From positions 306,994-370,993 of the forward strand of contig NZ_SJSM01000001.1 in the NCBI RefSeq assembly GCF_004331685.1: a DNA stretch of 64,000 nucleotides. Reading direction: 5' to 3'. Positions 52,550-60,430 of this stretch are shown one piece after another. Within the stretch, counting starts at the first letter, position 1. Every line of letters begins with the position of its first letter. The DNA is from Pedobacter hiemivivus. Lineage in GTDB: Bacteria > Bacteroidota > Bacteroidia > Sphingobacteriales > Sphingobacteriaceae. Under the pieces are notes generated by a model that saw only the letters and a program-made list of their open reading frames with translations, had not been told where the DNA came from and did no database searches. The position numbers and the translations under genes are program-made.

Positions 52550-53518
52550 ATGATTTACGCTTACCAAACTAAAATGTCACGGTTACTACTACACATTTCT
52601 TACGCTTCCAGCTTATTAATACTGTTACTTACTTACTCCTGTACAAAGACCATGGAGCTTGCTCCTCTTCCTCAAAACAAGATTACAGAGTTCAAAATTG
52701 TCAATCTACCAGATACGGTGATCTTCGGATCTATTGATCAGATTGATAAATCCATTACAGTGTATATTCCATACTATTATGGATTAGCTGTGATCGATCC
52801 GGAAATTAAAGTATCTGAAGGCGCCAGGCTTACGGAAGAAGTTTTACCTATCGATCTAAATGAAACTGGTACAAGTTATACCGTAAAAGCGAAAGACGGT
52901 AGTACACAGGTATACAAGCTTAAAATTGTCCAGCAAAACACACCTGATTTAACGGTAAGATGGAGCAATACCGGTGTATTTTACCCAAGAACAACACTGA
53001 GTGTAACTGGAAACTTTATGGCAACTGGCACTGGTTTAGCAAAAGTACACCTCATATCAGTAAAAACAAGTAAAGAAACCCTTCTAAACGGAGGTATATT
53101 GGTAACTGGTAGTGGTCTTTACGAATATTATTTGAACGCACTAGAAATCCCTACTGACATTGATACAGGCTACTATAAAGGGCGGATTAGCTTTCTGGGG
53201 CATGTGAAAGAACTTCCACAAATACACATTATATATAAACAACCGGATGTGCTCATCGGATCGAAAGAGGTGAAAAGAGGTGATGAAATTGTTTATTCAG
53301 CCGCGCCGGAAACTGTAATTATCGGATTAAAATCGGTCAATGTTACTATCGCTGGTATTACTTATGATTTACCTATAAAAAGCTATAACAATACCGCTAT
53401 CACACTAATTATCCCTAATGACTTCCCATTAGGCGAACACCTTTATATTCCTATGAAAATTTTATTCAACAACTGGGCTACCCTAAATAAAACAGCCTCA
53501 ATTACAGTAACCAATTAA
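52550..53518 (+). CDS. Putative surface lipoprotein with DUF5018-like N-terminal domain
   Basis: A 322-residue lipoprotein (lipobox LTYSC, Cys31). An alternative start at the ninth codon (MSRLLLHIS) would also give a good signal peptide. Residues about 45-125 resemble the Bacteroidota DUF5018-type domain: ITEFKIVN, VIDPEIKVSEGA, and SYTVKAKDGSTQVYKLKIV. The remaining two thirds are beta-rich, with Ig/TIG-like character. Its homologue is the gene at 54305, with which it shares lipobox and domain order. Such lipoproteins often bind glycans or proteins at the cell surface. Function unknown. Confidence 0.7.
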   Translation: MIYAYQTKMSRLLLHISYASSLLILLLTYSCTKTMELAPLPQNKITEFKIVNLPDTVIFGSIDQIDKSITVYIPYYYGLAVIDPEIKVSEGARLTEEVLPIDLNETGTSYTVKAKDGSTQVYKLKIVQQNTPDLTVRWSNTGVFYPRTTLSVTGNFMATGTGLAKVHLISVKTSKETLLNGGILVTGSGLYEYYLNALEIPTDIDTGYYKGRISFLGHVKELPQIHIIYKQPDVLIGSKEVKRGDEIVYSAAPETVIIGLKSVNVTIAGITYDLPIKSYNNTAITLIIPNDFPLGEHLYIPMKILFNNWATLNKTASITVTN

Positions 53519-53567
53519 CCTCGAATCCACATTCCTATATTATATTTTAACATTTAAAATTAAATTT

Positions 53568-54197
53568 ATGACGCTTAAAATTAAAACAATGTTTAAAACT
53601 GTCGCAATCATAGCCGCAGTTGGTCTGATCGCAGTATCTTGTAAAAAAGAACAAGCAGGAACTGAAGAGCTCTTAACCGCTAACGGGAAAAGAAGCAGCA
53701 ATATCTCTGCCTTATCAAGTACCTGTGATACTTCTTCTTACAAAGTATTAGGCAGAGGAGGTTATTCCAGGACACGTGTTGGATTTGATACGGTTTATGT
53801 TGACCTGAACACGCCCGATCAGGATTCACTCTCAACTTTTACCGATGTAAATGCATGGTTTACCAGTAGCTCTAATTCTTTCATATCGACTCCAGGTACA
53901 TTAAAATACTTACTTGCACCAGGTAAAGCAATTTGTGATCTTACTTTGTCTGATTATGCCACAGCAACGACTGCAAGTATAGTTGGCATGAATACAGGGG
54001 GTGGTACACCAAACGGATGGTATAACTATGTTGCACCAAACGGGCCAACACCAATTCCGAACTTTTACGTATTTATTAACGATGGAGTAGATACTTATGC
54101 TATTCAATTGGTAGCCTTTACCGATGCGATTAGCTGGGGTTCTGGTGTGAACTTGCAAAATAAAGCAAATACAGTAATCCGTTACCGCAAGCTGTAA
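53568..54197 (+). CDS. Putative lipoprotein, distantly HmuY-like
   Basis: A 209-residue lipoprotein (signal peptide then lipobox AVSC). An alternative start at 53589 (MFKTVAIIA) would shorten the n-region and is equally good. After a linker, the mature part has the pattern GFDTVYVDL and, in the C-terminal half, NGWYNYVAPNGPTPIPNFYVFIN then DTYAIQLVAFTD. This WYNY, proline, dG, Y.l pattern resembles HmuY-type proteins, which bind haem or another ligand at the surface, but the match is weak. It lies 49 bases after the first lipoprotein gene, and a hairpin follows. Confidence 0.6.
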   Translation: MTLKIKTMFKTVAIIAAVGLIAVSCKKEQAGTEELLTANGKRSSNISALSSTCDTSSYKVLGRGGYSRTRVGFDTVYVDLNTPDQDSLSTFTDVNAWFTSSSNSFISTPGTLKYLLAPGKAICDLTLSDYATATTASIVGMNTGGGTPNGWYNYVAPNGPTPIPNFYVFINDGVDTYAIQLVAFTDAISWGSGVNLQNKANTVIRYRKL

Positions 54198-54220
54198 AAC
54201 CAACGGCCAATAAAATAAAC

Positions 54221-54250
54221 AGAGGCAACAGCGTGGGTTATGTTGCCTCT
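54221..54250 (+). terminator. Hairpin AGAGGCAACA / TGTTGCCTCT after the second lipoprotein gene
   Basis: Perfect 10-bp stem (54221-54230 with 54241-54250) and a 10-base loop, 23 bases after the stop. The bases that follow are AT-rich (ATTATAATTG) without a true T-run, so it could end or attenuate transcription into the third lipoprotein gene. Confidence 0.6.
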
Positions 54251-54304
54251 ATTATAATTGCATATCCCGCAATGAGATGATGCACTGATCTGAAATAATA
54301 TAAA

Positions 54305-55267
54305 ATGCAAAAAGAGATTTTTAAACACAAGCTTTTAGTCTTTAACTATGCGCTGGCAGCACTCCTGCTGATGCTAACTTATTCCTGTAAAAAGAAGTAT
54401 CCTGATTTCCCGTACAATGAAATCGAAAAATTCAGTATCAAAGATGTTTCTGGCACAGAACTAAATGCCGCTATACAAGAGAAAAACATCATCATTTACT
54501 GGCCTCCGTTTCAGGATCAGCCGGATTCCATACAGCCACAGATTGCAGTTTCCGACCGTGCGATAATTACTCCGAAAAGTGGCTCAAAAATCCCCTTCAA
54601 AGAAGGTTTCAGCTATGAAGTAAAAGCGCAGAATGGCTCCATCAATACTTACACTTTAAAGATTGCTAATAACCAACCTCTTCCTTATTTTGAGGTCAAT
54701 GAGCTGGTGATAAATTTAAACAGGTCAATGAGTCTCTTTGGTGATTATCTCATTCCTGACGCAACACAGACCTCTGTATATCTGGTGGATAAGAATAAAA
54801 AAGAAACACTACTGACCATTAATTCTATTTCTAACAACGCAGTAAACGTAAACATACCCCTGGTGCTTAGCCAGGATACCAGTCATTATCACATTAAAGT
54901 GATCACTGGAAAACGCAACCTGACCAAAGGTCCATACTACATAGATAGACCTCTACTGGCACTCGGAACCGTTACGCTTCCTGCCGATGTACTCACAGTT
55001 AAACGCGGGCAATCTATCGTTTTTAAACACAGTGCCACACCGGGTACCTTAAAATATTATGCACAAACAGGCAGATATGCTACAGTTGCCATTACCAGCA
55101 GAATAACACGTAGTGTTCCTATGCAGATTACAGATACAGAAATCACCCTCACCATTCCTCAAGATTTCCCTTTAGGTGCCACTTATGGTAGTATATCATT
55201 TTTAGTAGAAGACAAAGCAAAAGGAACTTGGCAACGACGAACCAGTCCTTTTACTGTAGTCCAGTAA
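54305..55267 (+). CDS. Putative surface lipoprotein, paralogue of the one at 52550
   Basis: A 320-residue lipoprotein (lipobox LTYSC). The N-terminal DUF5018-like domain is visible as IEKFSIKDVSG, DSIQPQIAVSDRA and SYEVKAQNGSINTYTLKIAN, like the upstream paralogue. The C-terminal beta-rich part ends TYGSISFLVEDKAKGTWQRR. It is the last gene of the plus-strand trio and ends 21 bases before the bidirectional terminator. Function unknown; a duplicated pair flanking a small lipoprotein suggests a surface complex. Confidence 0.7.
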   Translation: MQKEIFKHKLLVFNYALAALLLMLTYSCKKKYPDFPYNEIEKFSIKDVSGTELNAAIQEKNIIIYWPPFQDQPDSIQPQIAVSDRAIITPKSGSKIPFKEGFSYEVKAQNGSINTYTLKIANNQPLPYFEVNELVINLNRSMSLFGDYLIPDATQTSVYLVDKNKKETLLTINSISNNAVNVNIPLVLSQDTSHYHIKVITGKRNLTKGPYYIDRPLLALGTVTLPADVLTVKRGQSIVFKHSATPGTLKYYAQTGRYATVAITSRITRSVPMQITDTEITLTIPQDFPLGATYGSISFLVEDKAKGTWQRRTSPFTVVQ

Positions 55268-55288
55268 CCAATGGAAAAATGATCAATT

Positions 55289-55348
55289 AAAAAAGTCACC
55301 GTCTACCAAGGAGGCCTCAGACGCTCTTTGTGAGACGGTGACTTTTTT
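55289..55348. terminator. Bidirectional rho-independent terminator
   Basis: A perfect 16-bp inverted repeat: AAAAAAGTCACCGTCT (55289-55304) and AGACGGTGACTTTTTT (55333-55348), with a 28-base loop. A-run and T-run flank the GC stem on both sides. It lies exactly between the convergent lipoprotein gene (ends 55267) and the rhamnosidase gene (ends 55353), so it ends both. Confidence 0.92.
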
Positions 55349-55352
55349 GTGA

Positions 55353-57545
55353 TTACTTCTTATAAGAAACAACGTAAGCTACACCTTTTTTCAGCTTAAG
55401 TTCATAAGTCCTTTTCCCTACTTCAACAGCCTCTCCACCTTTCACAACCGGTTTAGAAACACTTTTGAACCTCAACACACCCGATCCCCCGTCAGACTTC
55501 ACTTTAATCTCTTTTTTGCTGCAATACAACGAAATCTCTCCTGAAGGTGTCGGTACCTTACCCTCCATCCAGTCCAACCCGCCCAAAGCAGGTTCCACAA
55601 CATAAGTTTCATATCCAGCCGAAAGCGGCTTAACACCTAAATAATACTTACCCAATAGATAAATCGGACTTGCACCCCAGGCATGACAAAGGCTTTTACC
55701 AAACGGGCGGCCGTACATCGCTAAATGCTCCGTATCTTTCTTGTCTGGATTGTACTCTTCCCAAAAAGAAGTAGCGCCCAAATCCAACATACCACCCCAG
55801 TAATCTTTCATTTGTTTTAGCACATACGACTGCTCGCCCATCGCACAAAGTGCTTCCAACTCATAAAAACGCATGTATGGTGTAGTAATCTTCTTGATTT
55901 GATCATTCATCAACACATGTTGTTTCACATCTAGCTTTTGAGCAGGTGTAAAGTAATCGAAGAAAATGCCGAACATATTAGCGTAACGCGTTACATTGTC
56001 AGTAGGCTTACCACCAACTCTGCTGTGTACTAGCGCATGTTTGCTCTCGTCCCAATACAGTTTAAATATCTTTGCCTTTAAATCCGCAGCAAGCTTTTTG
56101 TAGTTGGCCGCCGCTTCAGTATCCTTTGCCATGTCCGCACAAAGCGCCATGGTTTCCAAACTACGGCAAAACAGCAATTGCTCGAAACTCACTTCCCCGT
56201 CTTTACTTAGCTTATCCGCCCAGTCGATAAAAATCCAATCGCCCGGCATCCATTCCAACAAACCATCTTTATTCCTGCGGTTTAACACATAATCCATCAA
56301 ACTTTTCATCCTTGGATAAATATCCTGTACAAACTTCTGATCTCCAGAATACTGGTAGTAATCATAAATCCCCAGAAACCAATAAAAGGAGTAATCCATA
56401 ATGGTATTGATGTGAGCCGTTACCGGATCTTTCCCCCTTTGCGCCAACAAAGTCCTTTTCACAATTGGCGATTCATTGAAGGAGTAGTAATTCATCAGGT
56501 AGCTTTGGTAAGCATCACCCGACCATACCCATCTATCGCGCTTAATTCCGTCGATGAAAAACTCACGGGTGTTTAAATGAAACGTGTATTTGGATACCTC
56601 ATAAATCTTGTTGACTTGTTCATCGGAACAGCGAAAATTCCCCTTTTCTGTTACTGGTGCATACTCATACAGCATGCTTACCTGATCAAGGGTAACATCA
56701 CCTTCAGGCTGACAGTTCACATAGCGAAAGGCTTTAGACAGCTCAATCACCGAATCAGTTTTACCCTTTAAGTCGATTTCTAATAAATCAAGGGTTTCAC
56801 ATTTATCAGCAGATAAAGCCTCTTCTCTTGATTCACCGTAATAAATATGCAGCTTCCCCTTTCCCTTTAAGCCATGAAGCTTAAGAAAGCCAAAGGTTTC
56901 TTTGCCAAAATCAGCCACAAAGCCTTTATCCACCTTATCGGTTTTTACAGCCTCCATTTGCTTAGTAGCTAACTTGAACTTTGAGGGGGGCGATAGCGGA
57001 TTGGTTAAATTCCAGGAGCCCACCGAAACAAAGGTCGTTCCCGACTTATCAGAGGCCTTTCCACTCTCATCAATCCATTCCTTATCTTCAAAGGTAGTTA
57101 ACCAGCTTTCATCTGAAACCACTGTTTTACCTTGAACCAATATCGCTGGAACCTTATCCTGCCCATACACTTTTAAGCTCAGCTTATGCTTGCCTGCAGG
57201 AATGGTAATCTTTTTCGGATAACCAGAAAAAGCTTGTCCATCAATCTTCACATTGTACTGTCCTTCCACATAAAGTTTTACTTCCTCAGCATTGGCCAGA
57301 TTAAATTCCTTATGAAACTCAACCAGTACATAATGACTGTCCATTTTCCAGAATGGTGGAAGAAAAGCTCCCCTTTCTGTTCTGCGGTTCTGCATTTTAT
57401 TGGATACCCAAATATCCAGATCACCGGGGTACCAGATCCAGGAAGCTTTTTTGGCACTCTGCGCTTGGCTAGCGTCTGCACACAGCACTGTTAACAAGAG
57501 CACAAGCGCTCCAAACTTTTGTAGACCAGTTTTTAAAAATTTCAT
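55353..57545 (-). CDS. GH78-type alpha-L-rhamnosidase, exported
   Basis: A 730-residue enzyme with a signal peptide (MKFLKTGLQKFGALVLLLTVLCADASQAQ). Unlike the 922-residue GH78 at 22397 it lacks the N-terminal Fn3 domain and starts with a short jelly-roll part (ILVQGKTVVSDESWLTT). The barrel has the GH78 signature EFFIDGIKRDRWVWSGDAYQS, then a six-hairpin pattern (IYPRMKSLMDYVLNRRNKDGLLEWMPGDW, TSFWEEYNPDK, SLCHAWGASPIYLLGKY) and a C-terminal sandwich. It probably cleaves alpha-L-rhamnose. It is the distal gene of the cluster, 15 bases after the symporter gene. Confidence 0.87.
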   Translation of the reverse strand: MKFLKTGLQKFGALVLLLTVLCADASQAQSAKKASWIWYPGDLDIWVSNKMQNRRTERGAFLPPFWKMDSHYVLVEFHKEFNLANAEEVKLYVEGQYNVKIDGQAFSGYPKKITIPAGKHKLSLKVYGQDKVPAILVQGKTVVSDESWLTTFEDKEWIDESGKASDKSGTTFVSVGSWNLTNPLSPPSKFKLATKQMEAVKTDKVDKGFVADFGKETFGFLKLHGLKGKGKLHIYYGESREEALSADKCETLDLLEIDLKGKTDSVIELSKAFRYVNCQPEGDVTLDQVSMLYEYAPVTEKGNFRCSDEQVNKIYEVSKYTFHLNTREFFIDGIKRDRWVWSGDAYQSYLMNYYSFNESPIVKRTLLAQRGKDPVTAHINTIMDYSFYWFLGIYDYYQYSGDQKFVQDIYPRMKSLMDYVLNRRNKDGLLEWMPGDWIFIDWADKLSKDGEVSFEQLLFCRSLETMALCADMAKDTEAAANYKKLAADLKAKIFKLYWDESKHALVHSRVGGKPTDNVTRYANMFGIFFDYFTPAQKLDVKQHVLMNDQIKKITTPYMRFYELEALCAMGEQSYVLKQMKDYWGGMLDLGATSFWEEYNPDKKDTEHLAMYGRPFGKSLCHAWGASPIYLLGKYYLGVKPLSAGYETYVVEPALGGLDWMEGKVPTPSGEISLYCSKKEIKVKSDGGSGVLRFKSVSKPVVKGGEAVEVGKRTYELKLKKGVAYVVSYKK

Positions 57546-57560
57546 ATGCGTCTATTAAAA

Positions 57561-59147
57561 TTAATGTCCGTTAAAAAAGATATATAAAGCAACCATTACA
57601 ATTGCCAGCGCAATCCAGGATACCCAGACCCGCTTCGTTGGTTTTTCGATTGCACTTTTGTCTAGTTCGTTGATCTCGTAAACCGTTGGATTCCGATCAG
57701 CCAAAGAAATCACTATAGCGATTATCAGTAAACCCGAAAAAATCAAAAAGGAAAGAATCAGGTAATGCGGCCAGAAAGGATATTTATCTGGTGGAAGAAT
57801 CCATAGGTAGGTCACCCCGGTACCTAAGCTTAAAACAGAACCTACGGATAGGGTAAAATTTACAGCTTTTCGAGTGGTCCTTTTCCAGAAAACGGTCAGC
57901 AAGAAAACCACTGATAAAGGCGGAGCAATAAAGCCCAACACCGACTGAAAAACATCGAACAAATTCAATCCCTTTATGTTATCTATCGCCAGCACAACAA
58001 TTACTGCAAGTATACACCCGGCAATGACAGATATCCTACCCATCCTAATGATCTGCTTATTGGTAGCTTGCGGGTTGATATTTTTCACATACACATCCAT
58101 GGTAAACACGGTACTCAAAGAGTTTAGAGAAGAACCAATAGTTCCTACCAACACCGCAATCAGCACCACAATCACCAATCCATTCATCCCCGGGGGGAAT
58201 AAATTAGTAACCATCGTCATATAGGCTTCGTTAGGATCTTTCAAGTCTGGAAACAACACAAAACACAGCACGCCAGTGATGATAAACAAAGGCAGTGACA
58301 AGATTTTTAACCAGCCAATAAAGCTAACGCCCAGTTGACCTTGTTCCAGATTCTTAGCTCCCAACACAGATTGCACCATCGCCTGATCTGTACAAAAGAA
58401 AGCGACTGCAGCTACCGGATACCCCAACAAAATGGCATACCACGGATATTTAGGATCACTAGCTGGTTGAATCAAATTCCAGTAATGCGATGGTGTTTTA
58501 CTATACAAAGCCTCAATACCACCTACTTTGTGCAAACCCAATATCGTAAGCGCAAGGGATACAAAAATGAGCAGGATCATTTGAAAGACGTTTACCTTAG
58601 CAATAGCTTTTAAACCACCAAAAAAAGTAAACAAACCGGCAAAAGCAACCAATACAGTTACGGATTGCCACATTGGAATGCCCAGAATTTGTCGTACTAA
58701 AAAGCCCCCGGCAAACAACCCTAGCGATAACCAGGAAATTAATATCTTGATTAGTGCATACCAGGCCAAGATATTCTGTGTAGAGTCACCATACCTTTTA
58801 CCCATAAACTCAGGCATGGTGCTTACTTTTGCTGCCAAGTATTTAGGCGCAAAAACAATGGCGAGTAAAAATAGGAATACAAAGGCGTACCAATCGAAAT
58901 TAACCGCCACAATACCTGTGCTATAGCCTATACTGGCAAAAGCCAACAACATAGAAGGACCAACATTGGTTCCCCACATGTTAAACCCAATACTAGACCA
59001 GCCTAGCGATTTATTGGCTAGAAATAGGGTTTCATCTTCATTCTTCTTGGAGAAGCTGGCCCTATAGCCGATAAGGATTAGAATAACCAGATAAGCGACT
59101 ACAATGATGTAATCCAAGCTAGTTAAGCGTTCTACGATATTTCCCAT
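57561..59147 (-). CDS. Sodium:solute symporter (SSS/SGLT family)
   Basis: A 528-residue inner-membrane protein with about 13-14 membrane helices. Family landmarks: YLVILILIGYRASFSKKNEDETLFLANKSLGW (helix 1 and the connecting loop), IGFNMWGTNVGPSMLLAFASIGY, FAPKYLAAKVSTMPEFMGKRYGD, and TDQAMVQSVLGAKNLEQG. Members in Bacteroidota sugar clusters import monosaccharides with sodium. It sits between the Gfo/Idh/MocA and rhamnosidase genes, so its cargo is probably the sugar released by this cluster, rhamnose or a derivative (inference). Confidence 0.9.
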   Translation of the reverse strand: MGNIVERLTSLDYIIVVAYLVILILIGYRASFSKKNEDETLFLANKSLGWSSIGFNMWGTNVGPSMLLAFASIGYSTGIVAVNFDWYAFVFLFLLAIVFAPKYLAAKVSTMPEFMGKRYGDSTQNILAWYALIKILISWLSLGLFAGGFLVRQILGIPMWQSVTVLVAFAGLFTFFGGLKAIAKVNVFQMILLIFVSLALTILGLHKVGGIEALYSKTPSHYWNLIQPASDPKYPWYAILLGYPVAAVAFFCTDQAMVQSVLGAKNLEQGQLGVSFIGWLKILSLPLFIITGVLCFVLFPDLKDPNEAYMTMVTNLFPPGMNGLVIVVLIAVLVGTIGSSLNSLSTVFTMDVYVKNINPQATNKQIIRMGRISVIAGCILAVIVVLAIDNIKGLNLFDVFQSVLGFIAPPLSVVFLLTVFWKRTTRKAVNFTLSVGSVLSLGTGVTYLWILPPDKYPFWPHYLILSFLIFSGLLIIAIVISLADRNPTVYEINELDKSAIEKPTKRVWVSWIALAIVMVALYIFFNGH

Positions 59148-59182
59148 TAAGTTTATTTTGGTTTGATTGGTTTATGTTTTAT

Positions 59183-60268
59183 TTACAGTCCGAGATCAGC
59201 TCTTAGCAACTGGTATTCATTCAGAATATCATTGATTTTTACAGGAATACCGGTTTGCAAAGACCTATCCATAGCCTGTAACAAAGCAATCGTACCTATT
59301 CCTTCTTTTAAATCCGGATAGGCAACCGTATTGTTTTCTATGCTGTCGGCAAAGTACTCCAGGTAATTCTGGTATTCTCCGGCATGGTGACTTTGTCCTT
59401 CGAAACGGAAGAAATGCTTCAATTTTGCATCTCCCCAGGTAATCAATTGCTCTTCTCCGGTATTGGTGGTTACCGCATAGCGGAGTTCGTGGTAATCGGC
59501 CTGACTAGCGCCTTCTGTCCCCCTTAACACACAACTCATCTCGCTTTCGCGATATGCCGGCTGTATCGGACCAGTATAAGAACCACTTACACGGGCGATC
59601 CTGCCGTCAGTTGATTTGAAGATAAAATGCATGGTATCCTCATTTTTTAAGCCAGCTTTTTTACCATTGGCGCTGATCATCCCATATCCCATTACCTCTT
59701 CAATTTCAGGCAGATACCATCTAATGAAGTCAACAGGATGACTTAAGCCACCGTAAAGCCACTTAAAAGAAGCTTCCAAGGCCCATTTCTTTTCCAGGAA
59801 CCAGCGGTGATCCGCATTGTAATGGCACTCTATAGTGATCAGGTCGCCAATGATACCCGCAGTATAGTCTGTCCTTTGTCGCTTGTAAGGCTCGAAGAAA
59901 CGAGAACTCTGACCAACAAACACTTTCTTACCACTTTGCTTTGAAACGGCTAAGAGCTCCTTAGCGCGTCCCAAATCATCAATGAAGGGCTTGGTGCAAA
60001 CGACATGCTTATCGTGCAACAGCGCTTGTTTTACGTGATCTGCGTGCAAATGATCTGGGGTGTATATAGCAATGACATCAATAGCCGCATCATCTAGCAT
60101 TTCCTGATAGCTGGTGGTATAGTGAGGGAAGTCGAACTCCTTAGCCCGTTGTTTACACACCTCCTCATTTGCATCACAGATTTTCACCAACTCGTATTTA
60201 TCACTTGCAAGGGCAGCAGACATCGTGCTTCTTCCCTCTCCTAAGCCTAATATTCCTAATTTTAACAT
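59183..60268 (-). CDS. Gfo/Idh/MocA family oxidoreductase
   Basis: A 361-residue NAD(P)-dependent oxidoreductase without a signal peptide. The Rossmann start MLKLGILGLGEGRSTMSA, the YTPDHLHADHVKQAL strand, the EKP-like signature CTKPFIDD, and GGLSHPVDFIRWYL with the likely active-site histidine are visible. It is not closely similar to the one at 13042. In this cluster it may oxidise or epimerise the imported sugar. The 162-bp gap to the upstream gene is filled by the long inverted repeat. Confidence 0.87.
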   Translation of the reverse strand: MLKLGILGLGEGRSTMSAALASDKYELVKICDANEEVCKQRAKEFDFPHYTTSYQEMLDDAAIDVIAIYTPDHLHADHVKQALLHDKHVVCTKPFIDDLGRAKELLAVSKQSGKKVFVGQSSRFFEPYKRQRTDYTAGIIGDLITIECHYNADHRWFLEKKWALEASFKWLYGGLSHPVDFIRWYLPEIEEVMGYGMISANGKKAGLKNEDTMHFIFKSTDGRIARVSGSYTGPIQPAYRESEMSCVLRGTEGASQADYHELRYAVTTNTGEEQLITWGDAKLKHFFRFEGQSHHAGEYQNYLEYFADSIENNTVAYPDLKEGIGTIALLQAMDRSLQTGIPVKINDILNEYQLLRADLGL

Positions 60269-60321
60269 ATTCCTTAATTTCTTTTATTCCTTTTGTTTTA
60301 ACTCCCAATCTTTATACTCCA

Positions 60322-60403
60322 CGTCATCCTGAATTTATTTCAGGACCTCGCACTAGCAAAGCCAATTTCTCTTTCGAGATCCTGAAATAAATTCAGGATG
60401 ACG
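60322..60403. repeat. Long inverted repeat (REP/MITE-like) inside the operon
   Basis: Perfect 24-bp arms at 60322-60345 and 60380-60403, separated by 34 bases. Each arm begins or ends with CGTCATCCTGAA or its inverse and contains its own smaller palindrome (TCCTGAA-TTTATTTCAGGA type). I recall this kind of sequence as a common dispersed intergenic repeat in Bacteroidota genomes; that recall was not checked. Read as RNA it would form a strong hairpin between the beta-helix and Gfo/Idh/MocA genes, which could reduce read-through or stabilise the upstream message. Confidence 0.85.
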
Positions 60404-60430
60404 AAGCGCCTTAAAACGAATCGCTTTAAA

